A DNA stretch of 64,000 nt, from contig JAHQIY010000014.1 of assembly GCA_019054805.1 (NCBI GenBank), positions 1,922,001 to 1,986,000 of the forward strand, in the 5' to 3' direction. A program made the translations under genes and the position numbers. The DNA is from Brachionus manjavacas. Its lineage: Eukaryota > Rotifera > Eurotatoria > Ploima > Brachionidae. The notes under the pieces are model-generated. The model was not told where the DNA came from, searched no databases, and saw nothing but the letters and a program-made list of their open reading frames with translations. This document shows, piece by piece, positions 1 through 10,300 of this stretch (positions within the stretch are counted from its first letter, which is position 1; each line of letters opens with the position of its first letter).

Positions 1-298
1 AAAGCATTATTTTTATATAATTATTTTAATTGAAACTTAGTTAACAAAAAAAAATATGTTTCATTTTTATTTCAAATTTGTATCTTTATTTTTGTATTAC
101 ATTTTAATTTTTTGTTTTTTTTTTAAATTTTAATACATCACCAGAATTGACGCCAAATGAAATAAATAAATATTCTTAAATACTTTAATTTTCAAATATA
201 TTCAATTAATAAAATGAAATAAACTGTCATGATTAACCTTGAAATCTATTTATTAATTTAAAATGTAAACCTTTTTTTTAATCAAAATTAAAATATAG

Positions 299-1137
299 TC
301 AACTAACATAAAGTTGATCATTCACAAATTTATAAACTTTCTCATGATTTTCTCGCATTCGGCACTTTTCCTTCTCATGCATTTTTTTAAGCTTATTTTC
401 CATCAATCTAAATAAAGAAAAAATTAATTAAATTAAAAAAATCTTTTCTTTTTCTACTTTTTATTTTCGTCATCATTTGGATCGATTTCCGTAACAAGTG
501 GCTGATCGACCGATTTATCGAAGTTGCCATTCGAATCAAATTTATAGATTAAATATTCATTTTCTTTTCCATGTAGAACTAAACTTAAAAGTTGACTAGT
601 TCTCTTTATCATCAAATTAACTTCAAATTTTTAAAGCTTAAACAAGTTTACATTTTTATTGTCGATTGTTCGAATTTTATTTACTGAATGACTTTTAGCA
701 GAAATAAAAGAGCTAGACCTTGTTCCTTTTAGACCAAATGACACCATTGACTGAGTGGGAGAATCTGGCGCAATTTTTTCATCTACAATTAAAGTTCTTA
801 CCACCAGCTCTTTTCTTATTTTGAATCTCGAAATCAAAGAAGATCGTAAATCTTCGCACAATTTTTGATAGTGCCAAGAATCTAGTGGATTTATTTGATG
901 TGAATTGAGAATTTGTTCCAATCGAAGTTGGTACTCTGTGTTGAACTGTACTTTTTTAAAATCCTCGATGGCTTTTAAATTTTTATTCAATTTGGATATG
1001 TAGCCCAAGTCTCTTCGCTGGAGCAATTTTTCCTGTCTTTGTATTCTTTGAACAAACTGATCATGATCTTGTTGAATTTTGTTATTCTTGCTTCTGAGCA
1101 GAAAGATGTCATTTTTTTTAGGTTTAGAAAAATTCAT
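299..1137 (-). CDS. Hypothetical coiled-coil protein, three exons
   Basis: I do not recognise this gene. Proposed exons (minus strand) are 1137-652, 603-458 and 407-299, giving about 246 aa. The first exon encodes a basic, Lys/Gln/Arg-rich N-terminus that looks helical (residues about 15-90) and then a Ser-rich stretch. If read without splicing, the frame meets a single TAA at 633-631 and then stays open in the same frame to 454. A 48-nt intron (651-604, GTAAAC...AAAG, phase 0) removes the stop and keeps frame; an 81-nt alternative starting at a GTAAAT donor (684-604) also works. The second intron (457-408, 50 nt, donor GTAGAA, acceptor TTTAG) is clear. The last exon is short, charged and helical, with many Lys, Glu and Met. 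There is no signal peptide or membrane segment. A weak X-box-like site lies upstream, so a ciliary role is possible but unproven. Confidence 0.6.
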
Positions 1138-1642
1138 TGTGAATTTAAAAATGAAAAGTTTTACTGAAAACTGAAAAAAAAATTTAAATCGATTGGAATG
1201 CTCAAACGGATTTGTTAGAATGCTTGCTTTTAATTAAAAATAATGCTAGAGCTTTGAGTTGACAAAGCTAACATTGATTTTTCTAATGACGAAAAAATTG
1301 TTATTACTCAATAGACAAAAATCAAATCAATTTAAAGAAACCATTAAATTTTAATTAATAAACAATGAATTTTATAAAAAAAAAACATCATTACCTAGAA
1401 AATGAAGAACAAATTTTAAAATTCAGAATTAGACATGAGCTTGGTAAAAAAAAATTTTGATTTGTCTTAGACCACAAAGTAAAGATGTCACATTATTTCT
1501 TTTTTTCATCCGACAAACTAAAATTTCTCAAGTCTAATGAGATTAAAAAAGAAAAAACAAAACATGAATGCAATATTTTATTTAGTTAAAATAATCAAAA
1601 TAATTTAATTAAATGTTTGAATAAAATTGAAAAATTTTCTCT
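1138..1642. other. Intergenic, AT-rich
   Basis: No gene is seen. The stretch lies between the VMO-I/lectin stop and the start of the coiled-coil gene, so it must hold the promoter of the latter. A degenerate RFX-like palindrome, GTTGACAAAGCTAAC, is at 1258-1272 (about two mismatches from the X-box consensus). Confidence 0.4.
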
Positions 1643-2710
1643 CTACTGACGAAACCATAATTGATGATCACTATCATTTGGCGCTAATGTGTATACTTTG
1701 CCTGAAAAATCTGAATCCAAAGCTCTGTTCGTAGCCTTGTTGACAATACGCTCTTTGTCATCTTTGAACCATTTCTGATGATCATTACCATAATTAGGAA
1801 ATGCATAAACATTACCATTATGATTGCTGTCCAAAATCAAGCCAGTTTTGGCGTTTTTCAATGAAAAGTATTTGTCACCATGTTTAATTATCTCCCATCT
1901 TTGATGAGGCGAGTCGTTTTCATTAAGTGTATAAACTTTTCCATCAAAATCAGAATCTAAGACTCTTTTTGTAGCAATATTAAACAATCTGTAGTAATTT
2001 TTACAACAATAAAAATCAACATTGTTCAATGCAGTATCATCTCCACTTATTTTTGGTTCAATTTGAGTTCTTATTCCACAAATGGCTTGACCATCAGGAC
2101 AATATTTTGTTGTATATTTTTTTTCTATTACGCTAGCATAAGTAGGAAAAAACACATTGTCCCCACTCTCACAATGCATGACAATTGTTAACCCGGCTCC
2201 GTCATCCCCTCGTACTCTAGGCTCTGCTTGAAATCTAAAACCAATAAATTTTCCCATGTCATCGCATCCTTTTGATAGTTTTTCTTTATTTAAAAATAAT
2301 GCCACTTGAGCAGCCTGTCCCATTAGACCTAAAATATTCGGCAGAAGTTTAGCTAATGCTGAAAACCTTCTTGCTGATACACTTGAATTTGTATTTCCGA
2401 TAGATCGCTTAGCACCAGATTTTTTAGTATACCAACTTCCGAAAGCACCTTCTCCACTCTGAATCTGTGTCGAAGCAGTGTCATCGCAAATAAGTCGAAT
2501 GGCATTCAGATAAGTATTATCACCCCAATTATAGCTCTCAAATTTGACGTGAATACCAACTGCAAAAGAATATTCTGGACAAAAAACAGGATTATGCCAA
2601 TCGCCCCAGTTGGTGTGTCTATCCGAACCAATTATTGTTGAATATTCTCTGCAACTGGTATCAAATACCATGAGGAAAATTGAAATTAAATTTATAAGTA
2701 TTTTTACCAT
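1643..2710 (-). CDS. Secreted VMO-I domain plus ricin-type beta-trefoil lectin protein
   Basis: This is a single-exon gene of 355 aa. Residues 1-20 form a signal peptide (hydrophobic core after MVKIL), so the product is secreted. Residues about 34-236 match the vitelline membrane outer layer protein I fold: three repeats each with a Gly-Asp-Asp/Asn and a Cys-flanked beta strand (about 34-75, 148-181, 201-236). A 65-residue basic, Ser-rich insert separates repeats 1 and 2. Residues 240-353 are three tandem repeats with Leu-Asp-Ser-(Asp/Asn), a Gly-x-Val-Tyr strand and a final QxW (QRW, QKW, QLW at 270, 312, 350), the signature of a ricin-type beta-trefoil carbohydrate-binding domain. There is no catalytic toxin chain; it looks like a lectin of egg coat, mucus or cuticle. 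A TATAAATA box lies 29-36 nt upstream of the start. The domain order is inferred from motifs; exact ligand unknown. Confidence 0.8.
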   Translation of the reverse strand: MVKILINLISIFLMVFDTSCREYSTIIGSDRHTNWGDWHNPVFCPEYSFAVGIHVKFESYNWGDNTYLNAIRLICDDTASTQIQSGEGAFGSWYTKKSGAKRSIGNTNSSVSARRFSALAKLLPNILGLMGQAAQVALFLNKEKLSKGCDDMGKFIGFRFQAEPRVRGDDGAGLTIVMHCESGDNVFFPTYASVIEKKYTTKYCPDGQAICGIRTQIEPKISGDDTALNNVDFYCCKNYYRLFNIATKRVLDSDFDGKVYTLNENDSPHQRWEIIKHGDKYFSLKNAKTGLILDSNHNGNVYAFPNYGNDHQKWFKDDKERIVNKATNRALDSDFSGKVYTLAPNDSDHQLWFRQ

Positions 2711-2738
2711 TTTTTGCTATAATTTTCAAAAAGACTCA

Positions 2739-2746
2739 TATTTATA
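2739..2746 (-). promoter_or_regulatory. TATA box of the VMO-I/lectin gene
   Basis: On the minus strand the sequence reads TATAAATA, 29 nt before the ATG at 2710. The spacing implies a very short 5' UTR. Confidence 0.45.
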
Positions 2747-2999
2747 TTATACAACTTCTACCATCTAGACATTTAAAAAATTCATCTATGTCAAAATTTA
2801 GTCGAAAAGACAGAAAGTATTTTAATAAAAGGAAAAGTATTAATTTAAATTCAATCATAGAACAAACAAATACCCATATATTTATTTAAACTTCAAGACC
2901 AATACGGCAATTTATTAAAAATCTTTATTTTTGTGACATTTTATTTTGAAATAATTTTTTTAGAACAATAGTTAAAAATCAAAATCAAAAATGATTAAG

Positions 3000-3790
3000 T
3001 CATTTAATAGACAAGAAAAAAAGTTTGTTCCCTGTTTTTTGATGATTCTAAAGTCTTTGAAAGGTTTTGACATGAAGGTTTACTTAATAAATAGTTTAAA
3101 TGAATCCACCTGGATTAGATCCTTTCTAGACTCTAGGAATTTAAGGTGAATGTTAATTACCACTTGAGCGAAGAATACCAAATAAATGCAGTAGTCTTTC
3201 AAGGCTCAGCACTTAGTCCCCTCTTTTATTTAGTATATATATTAATGATATCCTCAAAAGAAACAAATCAAATAATGAATACTCTCTGCTTTTCGCAGAT
3301 GATCTAGTTACATTCTTAATTCCAACAAAAAGATAAATAGATACACCAACGAACTAGAACAATGGCTTATTAAATGGAAAATGAAGATTGAAAAGTCGTG
3401 TTCAGTAGTCTTTTCTAGGTACAAAAAAGAGAGTGATAATCTAAACTTAAAAATTTATTGACACAGAATACTGAGCCAAAAAGAAATCAAGTTTCTTGGT
3501 ATAAAATTTGATTCTAAGTTAAATTTTAAAAAACTGGTAGACGAAATTAAAGAACGCTGCAATAAAAGTCTAAATATTATTAAGATACTGTCAAACAAAA
3601 AAAGGGGTCTTAATCAAAATATACTAGGAAATTTTTGGAAAATAATATTAAAAAACTACAAGCAATTCAGAATACAGCAGTAAGATGTATCCTTAAGTTA
3701 AAATATGATACTCCCTCCAACATGGTGTATCATTAGGCTTTTAATAAACTTAAATTATTAATAGTCTCGAATCGACTTTTTGAGTTGAGT
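3000..3790 (+). pseudogene. Decayed non-LTR retrotransposon reverse transcriptase
   Basis: Broken plus-strand frames translate to recognisable reverse transcriptase blocks in the right order. They are a GSALSPL-like stretch near 3205, YINDI then FADDLV (the catalytic YADD-type box) at about 3237-3310, a W-x-K-W-K region near 3370, FLGIKFDSKLNF near 3490, and the C-terminal LQAIQNTAVRCIL block near 3660. In-frame stops and at least one frameshift before YINDI show that it is dead. No 5' or 3' end of the element can be fixed, although a hairpin follows directly at 3792. No protein can be made from it. Confidence 0.75.
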
Positions 3791-3791
3791 G

Positions 3792-3845
3792 ACTAATGGA
3801 ATAGAATGACTGAGTGACAGGACTGAGTCATTCTATTCCATTAGT
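3792..3845. repeat. Near-perfect hairpin, 24-bp arms
   Basis: Left arm 3792-3815 and right arm 3822-3845 are reverse complements at 23 of 24 positions, with a 6-nt loop. It lies directly after the reverse transcriptase remnant. Confidence 0.75.
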
Positions 3846-3849
3846 TGTC

Positions 3850-6246
3850 AGAATGGTGGAGGAATACAAAACAGGTTTTGGATCAATATTTTCTATATTT
3901 TTTTTATTTGGTTTAAATACTATTATTTTATTAAATTATTGTCTCAATTTTTTTAAAAATTTTATAAAACTCATAAATGTAAATAATTTTTATTATTTAA
4001 TGTTATTAATTATTATTTTTAATAATGTAAATAATAATCATCTATTTCATCAATCAAGTAAATATTCATGAGAATAACATTAAAGTTAAAAGTTTGAAAA
4101 GAGCGGAAAGATGAAACTATTAACGGTGCATCTAAATACATGAGATTTTTAGATTACATATTTATTTATTTTTTCTTCAATTTCTTTAAATTAATCTTTT
4201 TTTACTTTATTTTAATTTTAATTTATTTTAATTTTTTTTTATTCTGAGGGAGCTCAAGCTCGGTACAGAAAAACAAATAGATAAATAAAATAAGTTTTAA
4301 TTTTCTTTTTAAATAATAAACAGTTTACTTTAAAATTTTAATTTATTAAATAAAGAATTTTTATTCCAATGCAAAGTTGTTAAAAAGTCATTAGTCTTAA
4401 GTCAAGACCAAGTCCTGACTTAGAATTTTTTTCAAGCCTTTTTCGAATTTAATTTCATTAACTTTTTTTAAACTAGATCGCCAAAATAACTACCTGGAAC
4501 GGACAAAAATTCATGTGACTCTGATCATGACTGATAATGATCGTTTTGCCGTTCAAGGTAGTTATTTTGAATGCCTAATTTAAGTCATTTTCACTGGAAA
4601 TTGAAGTCCAAGTCCGGACTTTAAAAAAATAACTTCTAGTAAGATTTAAGATTTTTTTTCTTATTATAATAGAATGATATATCATTCTAATATTGACAGC
4701 AAATGCCATAAAAAATAGGTAGTTCAGACTTAAGCAGGAATTTCATAAAAATTAAAAAAAATTAATTATAAACGTCATTTTTTAAATTGCTTATAATGTA
4801 TTTACTTTTTATTAAAATTTTAAATTAAACTGGAAATTAAGCAATTTATAGCATATTTAGCGATCCTGGTTTTCATCTTTATTATCTAATTCATTGAAAA
4901 TTCCATTCAATCATCCAAATCGACCTTAATAAATAAATATTTACCGTTTAACTTTTTTGAAAAAAAAATTAAAGACTTTTTAGAGATAAATGTACGATAA
5001 CCTCCAAAAAAACTCTCCAAATTCTCCAAAATTTCTTTAGAGATCCTTTAAAATTTAGTTAACTGGAGAGTACTAAGATGACTGATGGTTTTAATTAACT
5101 TGCATATTTAAAAACTTTATCTTTAGTCTTTATAGTTTTTTCAGTTTACCTAAAAATCTTCTCAAAATACTGACATTATGGTTTTTTACCAAAAACTTAC
5201 CCAACATTATACATGCAACAAAAACACGTCAAAAATGATACTAGAAATTCGAATAATGATTTAAGAAATAAAGATCAAATAATCGAGTTAAGCTACTCAA
5301 GTTAGTACATTTAAATTGTCAATGTTTAATAATATTAATTTGATTAATGAAAAATCAATTAAGATTTTTAATAAATAATATTTGAATTTAAAAAGTTTTA
5401 TTTTTGAACAATGGAAAATTTCTCATTTATTTTTTTTGAACAAAAAATTATTTTTAAAATACAATCTTTTTTATGAATAAATAAAGTGTTAATCAGTCTA
5501 GCAGTAGATGAGGGCACTAGCCTGTGGATTAACATTGAAACATTGAACTTCAAGTCATAGGTAAAATTACTAAAAATTATAATTATTTTGATTTATTTCA
5601 TAAAAATTACTCCTATCTTGGCAATCTAAAAATAAGAATTTGAGTTTATGATAACTTTGGTAAATTAATTTTCATTTAAAAAAAAATTCTTGTGAACAAA
5701 AAGTTATAATTATTTAAATAAACTAAATAATCATTATTTTTAACAATTATTGACTTGAATTAAAATTAAATTCTTTGATGGTTTGCAGAAAGACTTGTTG
5801 TTGAATGAACGAATGAATAGAAATTGATAAAGATTATTTATTGACTCGTGTATTATCAAAAAAGTGACATTTAATTATTTCTGTTTACCTGTTTATATGG
5901 TTGTTTTTTGTCTTAATAATTTAAATTTTTAAGGTTTTATATTTGAGTTTTTGTAATTATTTTTTTTCAAATTGAAATGATCTTGATAATTATGTACCCC
6001 CATTTCTTAATGATGTAGTTTTTACTTTTAGCAGGTGCTTAAAAAATCAGTAGCTTACATTTTTTTTTATTAAATTAGTCTTTTAAAAGCTATTGCTATC
6101 AAATTTTTCAAAATTTAAACAATAAGTCATAAATATAAAAATTTATTTACAATTGATTTTTTTAAATATAAACACTGTAATTATAAGATAATTACATCTA
6201 AATTTCAAGTCCAAAACAAACATAGCATTTAGAAATTCATTAAATA
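3850..6246. other. Gene-poor AT-rich intergenic stretch
   Basis: No supportable gene is seen; the only open frames are low-complexity Phe/Leu/Ile/Asn. It holds a short inverted repeat (4483-4568) and a possible RNA-like stem (5485-5536). Confidence 0.5.
4483..4568. repeat. Inverted repeat, 20-bp arms around 46 nt
   Basis: Arms 4483-4502 and 4549-4568 are reverse complements at 19 of 20 positions. It may be the core of a small MITE. Words of the type aagtcc/ggactt flank it on both sides, but I could not define a target-site duplication. Confidence 0.6.
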
Positions 6247-7144
6247 TCAAAATTTTAACATAAGAAAATCTTTTAAGTATCTGGGCAAATTGATTAGCTG
6301 AATTTTGTGTGCCAAATTTATGCTTCCCAAATTTTCCCTGATACCTTGTCGACACAGGCTCATTAGTGAGGGCGGCTTTTTGACATAACACTTGATCCAA
6401 TTCAAAAAATCCGCATCAATTTTGTTATTGATGGCAAAAGATCCGTCTTGGATCCACTTCTCCGAAGTCAAGTCACATCCAGTTTCAATTAAACAAATTG
6501 CCGTGTTGTACTGTTTGTCTAAAATTAAGTATTTCAGTGGAGAACAAAAGCTAAATGGCGTGTTTGTGTTGCATGTGCACCCGTTCATTACCAGCTCTTT
6601 GGCAATGTCGGCATGAAATCTCATGCAAGCATAGTGCAAAGCCGATGAGTTCATTCTATCAGTTATGTTCATGTCTGCACCGGATTTAATTAAGATTCTT
6701 ACTGTTTCTAAGTCACCGAGATTAGCTGCAAGTATGAGAGGAGTCACTGAGTCCCGATCTAAGGCGTTCACTACCGCTCCTTAAAAAAAAAAAAAATTTC
6801 TCTTTTTTTTATTTTTAAATTAATTTACCTGCTTCAATCAGTTTTTTAGATATTTCAAAATGACCAGAGGCTACTGCCCAGTGCAGAGCTGTCCTTTTTT
6901 TTAAATTATCAACTTGGTTAATATGCACATTTTTTTCCAACAAATAATCAACTATTTTGTTCGAGCCATTGAAAACAGCTATGGCCAACAGGGTAAAGCT
7001 GTTCGTGTCCCAAATTTTGCGCCTACTTCTCAGAAATGAATTTATTGTGATACCACTAGACAGAAATTGTTTCAATTTGTCCAAATTGTCACTCTGTATC
7101 GAGCTGATGCAAAATTCTTCTTTGTCTATTTGATTTATGCTCAT
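6247..7144 (-). CDS. Ankyrin-repeat and SOCS-box protein (ASB-type)
   Basis: There are two exons, 7144-6829 and 6779-6247, joined over a 49-nt intron (donor GTAAAT, acceptor TTTAAG, phase 1), giving 282 aa. Residues about 8-200 form ankyrin repeats: T-A-L-H-W-A-V-A-S-G-H near 89, then T-P-L-I-L-A-A-N-L-G-D, then S-A-L-H-Y-A-C. The last 45 residues match a SOCS box: PPSLMSLCRQGIRENLG followed by I-x-L-x-x-LP-x-x-L-K-D-F-L. In ASB proteins the SOCS box binds elongin B/C and cullin 5, and the ankyrin repeats bind the substrate of the ubiquitin ligase; that role is carried over from the family. The LP-x-x-L-K tail gives a likely Cul5-type box. It starts 250 nt beyond the PAXBP1 stop on the same strand. 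The specific ASB member cannot be assigned. Confidence 0.85.
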
Positions 7145-7393
7145 TTTTTAAAAACCGGGTTCCAACTACTTGCCTTAGATCGGAAAATAAAGGCTATTTA
7201 TATTGTATTCAAAAACTGACTGAAAACAAGATTCTAAAATTAGCAATTTAGATAAAACTAGTTAATCTTTAAATAAATATTAAAAGCTTTTTATGGCCTT
7301 TTTTTCTAACTCAATTTCAAAAAATTTAAATTTATTTTATTAAAATTTATTATTTACAATCAAATATTAAAGAAAAAACATAATGTTAACTTT

Positions 7394-10300
7394 TTAAAGA
7401 TCGTATGCGTTTGATAATGCGATCGCCTGATCTGATGCTCCCATCACCAAAAAAAGCTTGCGTATTGCTTGAATCTGTTCTTTGAATTGACTTGAATTTA
7501 TTTTGTTTTGTTTTAGATCAATGTTGTGTATTTGGTCGGCTATTCTTCGCACTAAACGGATTAAGCTGAGCAATTGTGGCAAATTCATTGTGTTTGTGGC
7601 TTCAATATTGGTCTCTAACCAATTTTTGGGAAGTTTTTTTACCAGCTAAAATGATTTAACTATAATTTGATAAAACAAAAAAATTCAGCTTACATATTCA
7701 ATTAGTTCTATAGTATGAATACTGGAGTTCATGTTCTGTAGTGCTATTAGCATGTACCGATTTAGGAGACAGTCGATGGCAAGCTCTTTGAGGACGCTTT
7801 CACTCAACAACTCTTGCCATAAGAGAACATTTGAAAACACTTTTGCACATGAGTAAAATTGGCGATAAAAAAATCTGCTAGCTTCGCTTGAACGTTTCTC
7901 AATTAGCCTAAAAACAATAAATTAAATTTTTTTGAGAGGTTTTTATAATAATTTAAATTTAATTTTACATAAAAAAATTTAAAATGTTATTTATGAATAT
8001 GAGAAGGATTAAGAAATTGGGTTTTGTTTTAAAAAATTTTTTTTTTTAATTTCAAATTGTTACAAATAAAACGATGCTTTGAAAAAGTTTACCTTCATCT
8101 AAATGTGTTTGCATATGCCAAAGTAAAAATAGAAAAAATGTTTATTTTGCTTTTGAATATTTTTTGAATTTGGAATAATAGCTTTAACAGTAATAGATAA
8201 TATAAGTATTTTATTTCTGTTCATTTTTTTGCATTTTTTAAGGAAAAAAAATAAAAATTTCGAATTTTTTTGCTGAAAGCATTTAAATTGTCTAAATTGC
8301 TGGGAAAATAATTTTTGGTAAAATAGCAAAATTCTCTTTTTTTATTTATTAAAAAATTTTAAAGCTTACCCAAAAAAAAAAGTATAATTTACAATTCTCA
8401 TAATCAGCTCAGATTATCTTTTTAACTGTAAAAATTTAGCATAAACACAAAACCATCTCGTTATAATTCAAAATCTTAAATTAAGTATGTGAGGGCTCTT
8501 TTGCTTGCTTTATTCAATTATTGTGTTTTACAATAATGAAAGTTAAAAAATAGTTAAAGATATTTAATTTTATAATAAAATTTTAATGATCAAAATATTT
8601 TCTTAAATAAAATTTTAATTAATTAAAAAATAGAACAAAATGAAAAAATATTTTTTCACAGTGGGTATTAAAAAATGTCACGATCATAATGGTCAAGACA
8701 ATATAGCGGCCGTACTACGTTGCCATACAATACCAAGCTAACGAAAAATAATTTTCTTTAACTCAATTTATTCTATCTGATTTGTTTTAGAAATTTAATT
8801 TTTATATTTTTTTTTGAAAAAATAAAGAAAAAAAAATTCATAAATAAAATTTTTTTTTAGCTCGGTTTGGTAAAGCCGCTGTTTGACTGTGACAATTGCT
8901 AATTGAATTTTTTGAAAAATTCTGCATTAATTTTTGAAAATCTTTACAAAAAATTTAAAATTAATCCAAGGACTGAATGTTTACTATTAAAATATGTGTC
9001 GCAATGAATTTCAGTACTATGAATACTTAAAAATCTTTTATCAAAACTTCTGAGCATGATCATTAAATTTTGATCATAAACTTCAATTTGCCAGTGACAA
9101 TAGGGCAGTTTTGTTTTGTAAATTAATTTATAAAAACTCATATTTAATGGTAAAGCATTTTATTTCTTTTGATCATTATCTGAAACAATTCTTTCCCTAG
9201 TATAATAACATAGATGCTCAGTATAATATTTGATTTGTCAGCAAAAAATTGATTGATCTTAAAAATATGATAGACAGTAAAAGAAAAAGTGCCAGCATTT
9301 TAACTTTTAACTAGAATTTCACAGTTAAAGATATACAGTGGTCCTTGCCAAATCGAAACGTTCCGTTCCAGATAAAGGAACGGAATGGAGATTTAAAAAC
9401 CCATTCTCGTTCCGTTCCATTCCATCTAACCATTCCATTCCGTTCCAAATAGAATAAAAAATGCAGAATGGAACACACTAGTTGGAACGCAATGGTTGGA
9501 ACGCAATGAGTTTTTAAGGAATGCATCTCCATTCCGTTCCCTTATCTGGAACGGAACGTTTCATTTTGGCAAGAACCACTGTATACGTAAAGTACGTAAA
9601 ACCATCAGCTGAAGCAAAACAAGTTCCAATTGGGAAAAAAAGAAAGCGTGGCGGACCAAAGATATCCACTAAAGTGTTGTTGTAAAATAGAGATAACTTA
9701 CACAATTATTTTTGAAGTAATTGTGTTGAAGGGGGGTTACTTTTTAAGGACAGGCTTGATTTTTACAAGCTTTAAATGAGCATTCTCTTGATTCATAAAA
9801 ATGCTCGGTTAAGAAAATAAAAGTGTGTAAAGCTAAAATTACCGCTTTTCATTTTTAATAATACAAGAAAATTTTTATTTTCAAGTTTACTTGGATAAAT
9901 CTAGTCTCTAAAAAACCAAGCTTAAAAATTTTTTGCTTTTTGATAAATTTTTCTTGTACATCACATCCCCAATAATAATCAATTTTTCTCCTTTTTAATT
10001 TGACTATCTGAACATAAAAAAAAGTTCAGCTGTTCATGGAAAAAGCATTCAAAAAGGTGCTTTAAGTAGTATTTAAAATCCTGTCCTTCTGGTGTTAATT
10101 TAGTTTTACTACTCAATTTAATTAGTACCTATTTTAGAAAGACAATTTGAAACATATTCAGAGTTTTTTAGAGAGATCTTTAGCTGATTAAATGGAAATT
10201 GTCCTTTTTTTTTTATAGAAAATAATTTAATTTGGTTTAAAAAATTAACTTTTTGTCTTCATAGGCAATTATAATTTGTTTTGTAAAATATTCAAAAAAG

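Noticed and set aside
3814..4071. 85-codon plus-strand frame
   Set aside because: Starts inside the hairpin and is low-complexity Phe/Ile/Asn; typical chance frame in AT-rich DNA.
5485..5536. Possible hammerhead ribozyme around AGATGAG
   Set aside because: The conserved CTGATGAG and CGAAA core pair is not present in the right arrangement.
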